Position numbers and translations under genes: made by a program. From NCBI GenBank assembly GCA_021157415.1, contig JAGGWN010000041.1:1-35018 (forward strand): DNA of 35,018 nt. The letters run 5' to 3'. The DNA is from Bacteroidales bacterium. Lineage in GTDB: Bacteria; Bacteroidota; Bacteroidia; Bacteroidales; VadinHA17. Under the pieces are notes generated by a model that worked only from the letters and a program-made list of their open reading frames with translations, was not told the DNA's origin and ran no database searches. Shown here one piece after another: positions 1 to 8,812 of this stretch (the first letter of the stretch is position 1; each line of letters starts with the position of its first letter).

Positions 1-1
1 G

Positions 2-2584
2 TACACCTCGTACACTCCCTATCAGGCTGAGATTTCGCAGGGCAGGCTGGAAGCTTTGTTGAATTTTCAGACGGTGCTTATCGATCTGACCGCTTTACCT
101 CTGGCCAACTCTTCGTTGCTGGATGAAGGCACTGCCGCTGCCGAGGCCATGCTCATGCTTTACAATGCCCGTTCGCGGGAAAAAATGAAAACAAATGTCA
201 ATCGTTTCTTTGTGGATGACAATATATTTCCACAGACATGGAGTATCCTCAAAACCCGTGCTGACGCCAGAAAAATAGAACTGGTGAAAGGGTCGTGGGA
301 GAAAATGATACCTGGAGAGGATTTTTTCGGGGCACTGGTGCAATATCCCAATGCAGGGGGGCAGGTGTGTGACTACGAGGCCTGGACAGGGAAACTCCAT
401 GAAAACAATGTGCCGCTGGTTGTGGTGGCAGATATCCTGAGCCTGGCATTGCTGCGTCCTCCGGGAGAGTGGGGCGCTGACGTCGCAGTGGGGTCGGTGC
501 AACGCCTCGGACTACCGGTAAGCTACGGGGGTCCTCATGCAGGGTATATGGCTGCCAAAGAAGTGTATAAACGCCATATGCCCGGCCGGATCATTGGGGT
601 GAGTCGCGATACACACGGGAAGCCCGCATTGCGCATGGCCTTGCAGACACGGGAACAACATATTAAAAGAGAAAGAGCTACTTCCAACATATGTACGGCA
701 CAGGCCCTGTTGGCTACGATGGCCGGGATGTATGCCGTGTACCACGGACCGGAAGGCCTGAAAAAAATTGCCGGGAGTATCCATGCTATGACCGGAACGT
801 TGAATGAAAGCTTGAAAACCCTTGGCTATGCCCAGGTAAATGACAACTTTTTTGATACCCTGAAGATACATATGCCTGATGTGCAAAAAAAGGAGCAAAT
901 ACGGAAACTGGCCCTGCAAAGAGAAATTAATCTGAATTATTTCGAGCCCGGTTATGTGGGGATAAGCCTGGATGAGACCGTACATGAAGGGGACGTGCAG
1001 GACCTGGTTGACCTCTTTATCGAGGCTGCCGGAAAGAATACGTTTCCGGTTCACGTACAGACGGAGAAAATATATCTGGACCGGAAATTCGTACGACAAA
1101 CGACTTTCCTGCAGAACGCCGTATTTCATAAATATTTTTCCGAAACAGAGATGATGCGGTATATCAAAAAGCTGGAGCGGAAGGATATATCCCTGACCCA
1201 TTCGATGATCTCTCTAGGTTCCTGTACCATGAAGCTGAATGCTGCGGTAGAAATGCTGGCTGTTTCCTGGATGGAATTCGGGACGATTCATCCTTTTGTG
1301 CCTGCCGAACAGGTGGCGGGCTACCGCCGGGTGCTCGGCGATCTGAAAGAAGATCTGTTGAAAGTTACCGGATTTGCCGATATCACTTTTCAACCCAATT
1401 CGGGAGCTGCAGGGGAATATACCGGTCTCTCTATCATTCGCCGGTACCTGGAAGATAAAGGACAAAGTGAAAGAAATGTGGTGCTGATCCCCTCGTCGGC
1501 GCATGGCACCAATCCGGCCAGCGCTGTCATGGCGGGGATGAAAGTGGTGGTGGTGGATTGCGATGAACGTGGCAATATCAATGTGGACTCGCTACGGCGC
1601 CTGGCTGAAGAGCATAAAGACCGTCTGGCTGCTTTTATGGTTACGTATCCTTCTACGCACGGTGTTTTTGAAAGCCGGATAAAAGAAATGACCGGGATCG
1701 TTCATTCTTTTGGCGGACTGGTGTACATGGACGGTGCCAACATGAACGCACAGGTGGGGCTTACCAGCCCGTTGATGATCGGGGCCGACGTATGTCATCT
1801 GAATCTGCACAAGACCTTTGCCATCCCCCACGGTGGCGGTGGTCCCGGCGTGGGGCCGGTAGCTGTGGCGGAGCATCTGAAAGACTATTTGCCGACACAT
1901 CCGCTGGTGCCTGTGGGTGGATCAAAAGGAAAGATCACCGTCGCTGCAGCACCTTACGGCAGTGCCCATATCCTGGTAATCTCACATGCCTATATGCGCC
2001 TGATGGGAAGTGAAGGCCTGAAAAAAGCCTCCAAAGTGGCAATACTCAATGCCAACTACCTTTCCAGGGCCCTGAAAGATCAGTTTAAAACCTTATATGC
2101 CGGTGAAACCGGCTATGTGGGTCATGAGATGATCCTCGACTGCAGGGAGTTCAAACATGTATCAGGCATCACCGAGACAGACATTGCGAAAAGACTGATG
2201 GACTACGGTTTCCATGCACCTACACTTTCTTTTCCGGTACACGGAACCCTTATGGTTGAGCCTACCGAGAGCGAATCAAAAGCCGAACTGGACCGTTTTG
2301 TGGCGACGATGAAAAATATCTATGATGAGATCATGGAGATACAGGAGGGGAGAATAGATCCTCAGGATAATGTTCTGAAAAATGCGCCCCATACACAGGA
2401 GGAAGCCCTGACAGATGAGTGGACTCATCCTTATACACGTACAAAGGCTGTCTTTCCTTTACCCTGGGTTTTGGAGAATAAATTCTGGCCGGCGGCAAAC
2501 CGGGTGGATGATGCCTGGGGTGACCGGCATCTGATGTGCTCGGTAGAGGGATTGGAGCATTTTCCGGCCGAAGAAAAAAGTTAG
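2..2584 (+). CDS. gcvP: Glycine dehydrogenase (decarboxylating), P protein, 5'-partial
   Basis: This is the P protein of the glycine cleavage system. It decarboxylates glycine with pyridoxal phosphate and passes the aminomethyl group to the lipoyl H protein in the cytoplasm. The frame is open from base 2 ([15 protein letters not shown]...), so the start lies left of the window; about 860 residues are present against roughly 950 for the single-chain family, leaving some 90-100 N-terminal residues missing. The PLP-binding motif [17 protein letters not shown] is clear, with the Schiff-base lysine codon at 1811-1813. Also visible are [10 protein letters not shown] near 1210 and the HGTNPASA motif near 1500. 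The gene is complete at its 3' end. Its stop overlaps the stop of the convergent ddl gene by four bases, so there is no room for a separate intergenic terminator. Confidence 0.97.
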   Translation, partial: YTSYTPYQAEISQGRLEALLNFQTVLIDLTALPLANSSLLDEGTAAAEAMLMLYNARSREKMKTNVNRFFVDDNIFPQTWSILKTRADARKIELVKGSWEKMIPGEDFFGALVQYPNAGGQVCDYEAWTGKLHENNVPLVVVADILSLALLRPPGEWGADVAVGSVQRLGLPVSYGGPHAGYMAAKEVYKRHMPGRIIGVSRDTHGKPALRMALQTREQHIKRERATSNICTAQALLATMAGMYAVYHGPEGLKKIAGSIHAMTGTLNESLKTLGYAQVNDNFFDTLKIHMPDVQKKEQIRKLALQREINLNYFEPGYVGISLDETVHEGDVQDLVDLFIEAAGKNTFPVHVQTEKIYLDRKFVRQTTFLQNAVFHKYFSETEMMRYIKKLERKDISLTHSMISLGSCTMKLNAAVEMLAVSWMEFGTIHPFVPAEQVAGYRRVLGDLKEDLLKVTGFADITFQPNSGAAGEYTGLSIIRRYLEDKGQSERNVVLIPSSAHGTNPASAVMAGMKVVVVDCDERGNINVDSLRRLAEEHKDRLAAFMVTYPSTHGVFESRIKEMTGIVHSFGGLVYMDGANMNAQVGLTSPLMIGADVCHLNLHKTFAIPHGGGGPGVGPVAVAEHLKDYLPTHPLVPVGGSKGKITVAAAPYGSAHILVISHAYMRLMGSEGLKKASKVAILNANYLSRALKDQFKTLYAGETGYVGHEMILDCREFKHVSGITETDIAKRLMDYGFHAPTLSFPVHGTLMVEPTESESKAELDRFVATMKNIYDEIMEIQEGRIDPQDNVLKNAPHTQEEALTDEWTHPYTRTKAVFPLPWVLENKFWPAANRVDDAWGDRHLMCSVEGLEHFPAEEKS

Positions 2585-3564
2585 TTGAACAGATCGTTGA
2601 TGATCATATCCATAAGCGCTTCCATGCCGATCCCGAAAGCACGGGCCTGATCAGGGATAATGCTCTCTTTGCTGAGACCGGGAATGGTGTTGATCTCCAG
2701 GAAATAAGGAATGTTTCTTTGCAGGATAAAATCAATGCGTGTTATACCCCGGCAGCCCAGCACAGAGTAGATGTAAGAGGCGGTTTCCTGAATCAGGGTA
2801 ATCTTGTCTTCCGGCAAACGGGCGGGCGTGATTTCCTCGGCCCGACCTTCCGAATATTTAGCCTGATAATCAAAAAACTCATTGTGACTGACGATCTCCG
2901 TCGGGGGGAAGATTATATCGCGCACTGAGGTCTTTAATACGCCGCAGGAGACTTCGGTACCCTCAATAAATTCTTCGATGATCGCTTCATCACTTTCCTC
3001 GAAAGCTTTCCGGATGGCAGGACCTACTTCCGAAGGTCTGGATACCTTGGACACGCCAAAACTGGAGCCGCTGGCATTGGGTTTGACAAACAAGGGATAT
3101 CTCATCTCTCCCAGATCAGGAGGTGTCCATCCAGCAGTCTTGCGTACCAGAACGGAAGGGGCTGTGGGGATATTGTACTTCTCCAGAAATAGCTTACAGG
3201 CGAATTTGTTGAACGTCAGCGAGGAGGTAAAACTGTTGCACCCGGCATAGGGGAGCCCGATCATGTCGAAATAAGACTGCAACTTTCCGTCCTCTCCCGG
3301 ACTGCCGTGGATGACAATAAATACTCCGTCAAAATGAACGGTTTCTCCGTCTGCCGGCAGGGTGAAAGCATTTTTGTCCACCGCAACCCTGTTGCCCTGA
3401 GGTGTCTCCCAGAACCATCCTTCACGGGTGATCAGGATAAGATACGTTTTGTAATACTTCTTTTTCAGGTGACTCATCACCTGTTTTGCACTTTTCAGGG
3501 AGATTTCATATTCCGACGAATACCCCCCGGCCAGTATGGCAATATTTTTGATTTTGTTCTCCAT
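2581..3564 (-). CDS. ddl: D-alanine--D-alanine ligase
   Basis: Ddl joins two D-alanines with ATP to make the dipeptide that MurF adds to the peptidoglycan stem; it is cytoplasmic. The ATP-grasp fold is supported by an N-terminal SSEYEISLKSA motif, HGSPGEDG at about residues 86-93, KPNASGSSFGV, the EEFIEGTEVSCGV strand, and a C-terminal ITRIDFIL...LEINTIPGLS metal-binding segment. I chose the ATG at 3562-3564 (327 residues); a TTG four codons upstream (3576) would add only MTKY. The AbrB-like gene ends 38 bases upstream on the same strand, so the two are probably cotranscribed. The 3' end overlaps gcvP convergently. The murF-alr gene elsewhere in this window both supplies D-alanine and consumes the Ddl product. 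Confidence 0.96.
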   Translation of the reverse strand: MENKIKNIAILAGGYSSEYEISLKSAKQVMSHLKKKYYKTYLILITREGWFWETPQGNRVAVDKNAFTLPADGETVHFDGVFIVIHGSPGEDGKLQSYFDMIGLPYAGCNSFTSSLTFNKFACKLFLEKYNIPTAPSVLVRKTAGWTPPDLGEMRYPLFVKPNASGSSFGVSKVSRPSEVGPAIRKAFEESDEAIIEEFIEGTEVSCGVLKTSVRDIIFPPTEIVSHNEFFDYQAKYSEGRAEEITPARLPEDKITLIQETASYIYSVLGCRGITRIDFILQRNIPYFLEINTIPGLSKESIIPDQARAFGIGMEALMDMIINDLFN

Positions 3565-3602
3565 GTACTTTGTCAATTGTTGCCGGCAGCTTGTCTGAAT
3601 TT

Positions 3603-3794
3603 CTAATCTTTGGATTCTTTCTTCCAGTCACGGATGAGAAACCCCTCCCCATACCTGACTACTTCCAGTTTCTGCCTGGCTTTCCAGCCCAGTTCGTCAA
3701 TATCATCCATGGGAAGCGTTACCGCATAGCTGGCTCCTCCACCCAGTTTTTGCAAAGTGCGGATGTGTTTTTTGGAAAGTTTTCTGCGTGCCAT
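3603..3794 (-). CDS. Small AbrB/MazE/SpoVT-like swapped-hairpin DNA-binding protein
   Basis: A 63-residue basic protein. The core (KLGGGASYAVTLPMDDIDELGW followed by KLEVVRYGEGFLIRDW) has the layout of an AbrB/SpoVT swapped-hairpin domain: a strand with a G-rich turn, a V-T-L-P strand, a short helix, then a K-L-E-V strand. Such proteins dimerise and bind AT-rich or palindromic DNA, either as regulators or as antitoxins. No toxin gene is adjacent, so an antitoxin role is not supported. It sits 38 bases upstream of ddl on the same strand and probably shares a transcript. Its own upstream DNA carries a very AT-rich tandem repeat (3821-3866), which could be an autoregulatory operator; that is inference. 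The family call is by motif only. Confidence 0.7.
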   Translation of the reverse strand: MARRKLSKKHIRTLQKLGGGASYAVTLPMDDIDELGWKARQKLEVVRYGEGFLIRDWKKESKD

Positions 3795-3820
3795 AATATG
3801 AATTTTTTAAATAATGTAAG

Positions 3821-3866
3821 AAATAAATATTTAAATACATATTAAAATAAATATTTAAATACATAT
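3821..3866. repeat. Two 22-bp exact direct repeats, AT-rich, upstream of the AbrB-like gene
   Basis: Two identical 22-base copies lie at 3821-3842 and 3845-3866, separated by two bases (period 24). Each begins aaataaatattt and ends aaatacatat, and each is almost entirely A/T. They sit 27-72 bases upstream of the start of the AbrB-like gene (start at 3794, minus strand), where the promoter and operator of that gene should lie. No other gene explains this stretch. Confidence 0.9.
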
Positions 3867-3967
3867 AAAACAGTAGATAAAGTTAAATATTAAATCATTA
3901 AAAAACAAATAGGCAAGATAGAAATGAACGTGGTTCAGGGAATGGAGAACATCTATCTGTCTGTTCT

Positions 3968-5002
3968 TCAGTCGCTATTCATCGTTCGTCCTTCCATATA
4001 CTTTTTCCATTTCCGGATCACCTGTTCCATGTCCTCGGGCAGGGGAGAGTCGAAAGACATGGTTTTGCCGGTGGAAGGGTGGATAAATTCCAGTGATTTG
4101 GCATGCAGGGCCTGTCGCGGCAGGATATTGAAGCAGTTTTTCACGAACTGTTGGTATTTACTGAAGGTGGTTCCTTTCAGGATGCGATCACCTCCGTACT
4201 CAGCGTCGTTGAACAAAGGGTGCCGGATATACTGAAAATGAACACGTATCTGGTGAGTGCGTCCAGTTTCGAGGCGGCACTCCACCTTACTGATGTATCC
4301 GAGGTCTTCCAGCACCCTGTAATGGGTGATGGCCGGTTTGCCCTGCGATCCGTCGGGAAATACAAACATCTTAGTACGGTCCCTGAGGTTGCGGCCTATG
4401 TGTCCTGCTATGGTTCCTTCCTGATCCGGAGGTGTGCCCCATACGAGGGCTATGTATCTTCTTTTTACCGTATGAAGAAAAAATTGTTTGGCCAGTTTAT
4501 TCATGGCTAGCTCATTCTTGGCAATCACCAGGATGCCGGTGGTGTTTTTATCGATACGATGCACCAGCCACGGCCTGGTGTCTTCTTCACGAAAAGCCGG
4601 CTCATCCTTCAGGTGCCATGCCAGGGCATTGACCAGGGTGTCTGTATAGTTCCCGTAACCGGGGTGTACCACCATGCCCGCAGGTTTATTGATGACCATC
4701 AGGTCGTTATCTTCATAAAGGACATCCAGGGGAATGTTCTGGGGGACGATCTCGATCACACGGGGAGGATGCGGGAGGACGATGGTGATGGTCTCTCCGG
4801 GTTTAACCTTGTAGCTTGGTTTGACAGGCTGATTGTCCACCATGATATTGCCGGCAACCGCTGCATTCTGAATGCGGGTACGGGAGGTGCTTTCCAGTCT
4901 GTTGATCAGGTATTTGTCTATGCGTAATGGTTTCTGACCCGCATCTACGGTGAAACGGTAGTGTTCATACAGTTCCTGTGGATCATTTTCCTTGTCGGTC
5001 AT
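3968..5002 (-). CDS. rluD: RluA/RluD family ribosomal large-subunit pseudouridine synthase
   Basis: This enzyme isomerises uridine to pseudouridine in 23S rRNA. An N-terminal S4 RNA-binding domain covers about residues 23-80 (RIDKYLINRL...SRTRIQNAAVAGNIMVDNQPV). The catalytic domain follows, with NKPAGMVVHPG at about 105-115 and the signature LVHRIDKNTTGIL, whose aspartate at residue 151 is the catalytic residue. I chose the ATG at 5000-5002 (344 residues). A longer frame reaching 5047 would run back over the end of the T9SS gene, which stops at 5013. The 10-base gap to that upstream gene suggests one transcript. Target uridines cannot be read from the sequence, so RluD rather than another RluA-type paralogue is likely but not proven. 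Confidence 0.93.
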   Translation of the reverse strand: MTDKENDPQELYEHYRFTVDAGQKPLRIDKYLINRLESTSRTRIQNAAVAGNIMVDNQPVKPSYKVKPGETITIVLPHPPRVIEIVPQNIPLDVLYEDNDLMVINKPAGMVVHPGYGNYTDTLVNALAWHLKDEPAFREEDTRPWLVHRIDKNTTGILVIAKNELAMNKLAKQFFLHTVKRRYIALVWGTPPDQEGTIAGHIGRNLRDRTKMFVFPDGSQGKPAITHYRVLEDLGYISKVECRLETGRTHQIRVHFQYIRHPLFNDAEYGGDRILKGTTFSKYQQFVKNCFNILPRQALHAKSLEFIHPSTGKTMSFDSPLPEDMEQVIRKWKKYMEGRTMNSD

Positions 5003-5012
5003 GCCTGGCAGA

Positions 5013-6884
5013 TTAACGGGAGATGACAAAACGGGTACGATAAACAAGCCGGCCGTTCTGACGGACCACCAGGAGATAGAAGCCGTTGTGAAGCCCGGAG
5101 ATATTTACCGATCTTTTAAATCCTTTGTGTCGGTACAAAGTCCTTCCGGTCATGTCGAGGAGGATATATTCGGGGTTTTGTATTTCCCGGTCATTGTATT
5201 TGATATACAAATGATCTTTTGCCGGCTGGGGATAGACGGTCCAGTCTTTGTTGTCCCGTTCGTGTGACGGGACGGAAGCCAGAAGATCATGACCCGTGAC
5301 CGGCCGTACCATGATTGAGCCCGGGATGGTGGAAGACAGCCACTGGCCGTTGACATAGATCTGGTTCTTGTCCTGGTTGTTCCGGTTCCTGTCAAAACCG
5401 ACGTTCAGAAAAACAGATGAATTTTGTTGCCATCCGACGTAAAAATCTCCTTCGGGGATTACTACTGCCGAGTCGAAGGAATAGGTGGTGAAACAATTCA
5501 GGCTGTCCCGGAAAACAGGAGACTGACTGCTTTTCTGATAAATATTTTCTCCGGGATTGTTCCCTTCTGCTGCCCAAACCATCAGATTGAATGTTATATT
5601 GTTGGCATCTTTCCAGGATTCATTGAAGTAGATTTGGATGGCCTGAAGGGTATCGGGTTTATAGGCATGAAAACGGATGGCCACTGCAGCACGGTCCATA
5701 CCGTTGCCGCTTAGACCGTACCCTGCTTCGGCCGAGCCGTCATCGTAAGCAAAATAGTTCCGGAAAACCTGATAATAAGTGACGGTGTCGTTTATCTTGG
5801 GATCGAAATTGTCGGTGATAAGATAGCTTCGCACCCGAAAGATCACCGAATCGGGTGCGGGAGAGTTGAAGGTATAGATAAGGGGTGAGGCATAGGTTTT
5901 TGTGGTAAGGGGCCCTATGTTTACGGCGCCTCCCGTATAGGCATGTGATTGCTGCCCTGTGAAAAGGTCGGTGATCTCGAATTGCCTGGTGACATTGCGG
6001 ACGATGGTGTCGTTATTGCGGTAGGTCACCGGCAGGAAACTACCCATTTCCGTCAGATAAGTCTCCCTGAAATGCCGCCAGGGCATGGCCTCATAAGTTT
6101 TCAGCACCGACTTTAACGGGGCAGTTATGGCAACATCATGCATGACCGTATCGTCTTTGAAACGGTCCCGGTCCAGATAAACGTAATCAATATTCCACTG
6201 GTCGCAATTGCCGACCCTGCCCGGATCACTGGAGTTATAAGAGATACTGGCATAATTGCGAAAGCGGAAACGAAACCCTGCATGCAGAAAAGCTGTGTCT
6301 TGCACCGGCAGGATGACTATGCGGAAAGGAGTGATGGTGTCTGGCGCCAAGGAGTCCCCCGGGATGTTCCATACCGTATGCCATGTCTGCTGAAGAGGGG
6401 CATAGAAATCCAGGCAGAGGGAGTCGTCCTGATTGGGAAAGTCGCCCAATCCTTGTGGTTGATAGTAAAAACTGAAAAAGATATTGCTTGCGGGAGAATA
6501 ATTCAGGTACAGCGGTTTACTGGTTAAATGGTCGGCAATGAAAGGAAATGGTTGAGTGTCCGGATACAGGGATCCTTTTTCGTTAATGGCATCCAGTGTG
6601 GCGATGCCTATGGTAGGTGGAGAGACTCCCAGAGTCTGGTTGACATACACATCCCGGTCTGACCAGAAGGCCGGATCAGGATAAACACGATACGTGGAAA
6701 AATCATCTAAAAACGGCAGGGACAGGGTGTCCGGTGTCTGCAGGCTTTTGGCCGTATGCTTCAGGATCCCGGTATATGCTTTTCTGACAGAAGGATTGGA
6801 GACCAGGGGAACCAGCATTTCCTGTGCAGAAAGCGGTAGCCCCGTGATAAGAAGTATCAGGATAGACAGAAACTTATTTTTCAT
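5013..6884 (-). CDS. Secreted protein with C-terminal type IX secretion (T9SS type A) sorting domain
   Basis: A 623-residue exported protein of unknown role. It has a signal peptide of about 20 residues (MKNKFLSILILLITGLPLSA, cleaved before QE). A large, apparently beta-rich region with many aromatic, N and D residues follows. The last 75 residues or so (WTVYPQPAKDHLYI, then ILLDMTGRTLY, then NISGLHNGFYLLVV) match the T9SS type A sorting domain that sends proteins across the outer membrane of Bacteroidota. I recognise no catalytic motif in the middle. Its start overlaps the end of the PASTA gene by 11 bases and its end lies 10 bases from rluD, so it is embedded in that operon. A structural or adhesive surface role is a guess from composition. 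Confidence 0.88.
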   Translation of the reverse strand: MKNKFLSILILLITGLPLSAQEMLVPLVSNPSVRKAYTGILKHTAKSLQTPDTLSLPFLDDFSTYRVYPDPAFWSDRDVYVNQTLGVSPPTIGIATLDAINEKGSLYPDTQPFPFIADHLTSKPLYLNYSPASNIFFSFYYQPQGLGDFPNQDDSLCLDFYAPLQQTWHTVWNIPGDSLAPDTITPFRIVILPVQDTAFLHAGFRFRFRNYASISYNSSDPGRVGNCDQWNIDYVYLDRDRFKDDTVMHDVAITAPLKSVLKTYEAMPWRHFRETYLTEMGSFLPVTYRNNDTIVRNVTRQFEITDLFTGQQSHAYTGGAVNIGPLTTKTYASPLIYTFNSPAPDSVIFRVRSYLITDNFDPKINDTVTYYQVFRNYFAYDDGSAEAGYGLSGNGMDRAAVAIRFHAYKPDTLQAIQIYFNESWKDANNITFNLMVWAAEGNNPGENIYQKSSQSPVFRDSLNCFTTYSFDSAVVIPEGDFYVGWQQNSSVFLNVGFDRNRNNQDKNQIYVNGQWLSSTIPGSIMVRPVTGHDLLASVPSHERDNKDWTVYPQPAKDHLYIKYNDREIQNPEYILLDMTGRTLYRHKGFKRSVNISGLHNGFYLLVVRQNGRLVYRTRFVISR

Positions 6885-7707
6885 TCGGCACAGGTAATTC
6901 TTCGATGGTTATTGTATCGGGAGCCGGCAATTTGGCAGAGTCGAGGGTGAGCCACAGGTAAACAGAGGACCCCACCGGTACAAACTGGTCTTCCTTGAAA
7001 GGAGGACTTTGTTTCCAGACGAATGCGGCCATGGAATCATCAGCATTATGAACGGTGGAATCATATACCATGGCTCCTTTGTTCAGGGCGGCACTGATAA
7101 TTACCTGCTCGGCTTTTGTCATCGTCATCCCTGTGAAATCGGGTAAAGGCGTTTTTTGATTGCTCAGCCCCTTTCCCAGGACAAGATCGACCGGTACTCC
7201 TTTCTCGAGCGAATCGCCGGGTTTCAGCTCCCGCTCCTGATACGTTTCTTTCAGAACATTGTTGATGGCGATATCGGGGACATACTTAAGATTGCCCAAC
7301 TGAAACCCGTTTGATTCCAGGAGCGCCTTAGCCTGACGCAGCGAGTAACCTACCACATAAGGTACGGGAACAATCTCCGGCTGTATGGCGTTGATGATGA
7401 GAAAGATTTTTCTTCCTTTTTTTACCATGGATCCGGCTTTGGGATTTTGCTCGACGATGGTCCCGGGCGGAACTTCTTTCGTATATACCGAATCCTGAAC
7501 AACCAGGACGAAATGTTCTTTTTTGAGCAGGGGCTGACATTCATCCACTGTCAGGCCGTAGAAATCGGGAACCTCTTTTTTTTGACCGTGACGGGTATAG
7601 ATCCTTAACCAGACCAGGACGAGAAAGATAAGGGAAATGGTGATCAGAAAGGCATAGAGGAGATTTTTAAGAAAAACCTTGCTGATAAGAAATCGTCCCA
7701 GACTCAT
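6874..7707 (-). CDS. Membrane-anchored protein with three PASTA domains
   Basis: A 277-residue protein. A short cytoplasmic N-terminus precedes one membrane segment at about residues 15-35 (LLYAFLITISLIFLVLVWL). Three PASTA repeats follow, at roughly 44-112, 113-184 and 188-256. Each begins with a VPDF/VPYV/LPDF-type strand and ends with a P-G-xx-V-xx-G-xx-V-x-L pattern. PASTA domains bind muropeptides or beta-lactam-like ligands and usually form the outer part of Ser/Thr kinases or penicillin-binding proteins; here neither a kinase nor a transpeptidase domain is attached. A strong promoter match lies just upstream (7743-7773). The gene heads a leftward run with the T9SS protein and rluD, with ddl two genes further on. 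A periplasmic peptidoglycan sensor or scaffold is the likely role, by inference. Confidence 0.9.
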   Translation of the reverse strand: MSLGRFLISKVFLKNLLYAFLITISLIFLVLVWLRIYTRHGQKKEVPDFYGLTVDECQPLLKKEHFVLVVQDSVYTKEVPPGTIVEQNPKAGSMVKKGRKIFLIINAIQPEIVPVPYVVGYSLRQAKALLESNGFQLGNLKYVPDIAINNVLKETYQERELKPGDSLEKGVPVDLVLGKGLSNQKTPLPDFTGMTMTKAEQVIISAALNKGAMVYDSTVHNADDSMAAFVWKQSPPFKEDQFVPVGSSVYLWLTLDSAKLPAPDTITIEELPVPNEK

Positions 7708-7742
7708 GCCACCAGGTGTGTTAATGGTTAATTAATAGAACG

Positions 7743-7773
7743 CAAAAGTAAAGATAAAATTATAGGCAGACAA
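7743..7773 (-). promoter_or_regulatory. Bacteroidota-type promoter for the PASTA-protein operon
   Basis: On the minus strand TACTTTTG (7750-7743) matches the Bacteroidota -7 element TAnnTTTG exactly. TTG at 7773-7771 is placed 20 bases upstream, as expected for the -33 element. The ATG lies about 36 bases downstream of the -7 box. Confidence 0.6.
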
Positions 7774-7793
7774 GGGGCATGATAAAGTTAGGT

Positions 7794-7850
7794 GGATGAC
7801 CTTTGAACAAAGCCGCAGATCATCCTTAAGCAAACACCTGAGCTCTCAGG
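7794..7850 (-). terminator. Two hairpins after rpmH, possible terminator
   Basis: The stretch between rpmH and the PASTA promoter holds two inverted repeats. One is cctgag-ct-ctcagg at 7837-7850. The other is a nested structure at 7794-7825, with ggatga/tcatcc outside and ctttg-aa-caaag inside. No strong U tract follows either hairpin on the minus strand, so factor-independent termination is uncertain. Confidence 0.3.
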
Positions 7851-7905
7851 CGGGGATTTGTAAATAATGAAAGATAAGTATGAGAAAAAATGGTATAAGG
7901 ATTTT

Positions 7906-8064
7906 TTACACCTTGTGTCTCGGCTCGTCGGAAACAGAAAGTTTCTTCCGTCCTTTGATGCGGCGGCGCGACAAAACTTTCCGGCCATTGGCGGATGACA
8001 TGCGTTCCCGGAAACCGTGTTTATTCTTCCTTTTGCGACGAGAGGGCTGAAATGTCCGTTTCAT
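7906..8064 (-). CDS. rpmH: 50S ribosomal protein L34
   Basis: A 52-residue, very basic protein beginning [20 protein letters not shown] and continuing [20 protein letters not shown]. This is the full L34 signature, with the short SDEPRHKV tail seen in Bacteroidota. L34 is a component of the large ribosomal subunit. The ATG is at 8062-8064 and the TAA at 7906-7908. It has its own promoter (8133-8162) with a leader of about 65 bases. The usual neighbours rnpA and dnaA are not beside it here; rsmG lies upstream and the PASTA gene downstream. Confidence 0.96.
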   Translation of the reverse strand: MKRTFQPSRRKRKNKHGFRERMSSANGRKVLSRRRIKGRKKLSVSDEPRHKV

Positions 8065-8132
8065 ATCTGTAATTTCTTATTTGCCTGACCTATAAAAATG
8101 CTCCGCTGTAGTGCGGCGGATTAAACAGGCTG

Positions 8133-8162
8133 CAAAAGTAATGTTTTTTTTCAATACTCAAA
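8133..8162 (-). promoter_or_regulatory. Promoter for rpmH
   Basis: The minus-strand -7 box TACTTTTG (8140-8133) is an exact match to TAnnTTTG. A TTTG -33 box lies at 8162-8159, 18 bases upstream. The leader between the promoter and rpmH contains a small hairpin (ccgc/gcgg, 8103-8116) of unknown meaning. Confidence 0.6.
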
Positions 8163-8179
8163 AAAAATGTCTGGATATT

Positions 8180-8809
8180 TCAGGAGGAGGCAAACAGGAT
8201 TTTTTTGGTTTCAAAAAAGGGTTCACTGAAATAAGCAGATACGGGGACCACAGTAATGTTTTGCAAGGCGGGAGAGATATGGTTTTCAATATTTCCGCCT
8301 GTCAGGTAGATAATGCCGCCCTGGCTGCCGGGAGCAGGTTTTTTGAGCAGGTGGCGGGTCTGCTGGCGGAAAACATCAAACTTACTGACCGCACGTCCTG
8401 TGACGAAAGTGTATCGGTTTTTTAGTTCTTCCGCCCTGATTTTTTGACAGGTGACGTTCCTGAGCTGTAGATCACCGGTGAGGGCTTTCACCACCCTGAT
8501 CTTTTTCCCGATACTGTCGATAAGATGAAAATGAGATTCCGGAAAAAGTATAGCCAGCGGCAGACCGGGAAGCCCCCCTCCCGTACCTACATCCACGACA
8601 TGCTCTCCCGGAAGAAAAGGCCGGAATTTGGCAATGGCCATGGAATAAAGGATATGGTGTTCATACAGGTTATCTATGTCCTTGCGGGAGATGACATTAA
8701 TACGTTCGTTCCAGTAGAAGTATCCTTCGGCAAGTTGTCCGAGAAGGGATATCTGTTTATCGTTTAATTCCGGGAAATAGGCAAGGATCCTGCTCAGACC
8801 GTGATGCAT
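8180..8809 (-). CDS. rsmG: 16S rRNA (guanine-N7) methyltransferase RsmG
   Basis: RsmG (GidB) methylates N7 of G527 in 16S rRNA using S-adenosylmethionine. The 209-residue length fits the family. The SAM-binding motif VVDVGTGGGLPGLPLA is at about residues 71-86. The preceding WNERINVISRKDIDNLYEHHILYS block and the later FVTGRAVSKFD motif are typical of RsmG. The start ATG is three bases after the stop of the sigma-factor gene, so the two are cotranscribed. The rpmH promoter begins directly after the rsmG stop. Confidence 0.95.
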   Translation of the reverse strand: MHHGLSRILAYFPELNDKQISLLGQLAEGYFYWNERINVISRKDIDNLYEHHILYSMAIAKFRPFLPGEHVVDVGTGGGLPGLPLAILFPESHFHLIDSIGKKIRVVKALTGDLQLRNVTCQKIRAEELKNRYTFVTGRAVSKFDVFRQQTRHLLKKPAPGSQGGIIYLTGGNIENHISPALQNITVVPVSAYFSEPFFETKKILFASS

Positions 8810-8812
8810 GGG

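Noticed and set aside
512-1201. A 229-codon minus-strand open frame
   Set aside because: It is antisense to gcvP, whose family motifs are clear throughout this stretch.
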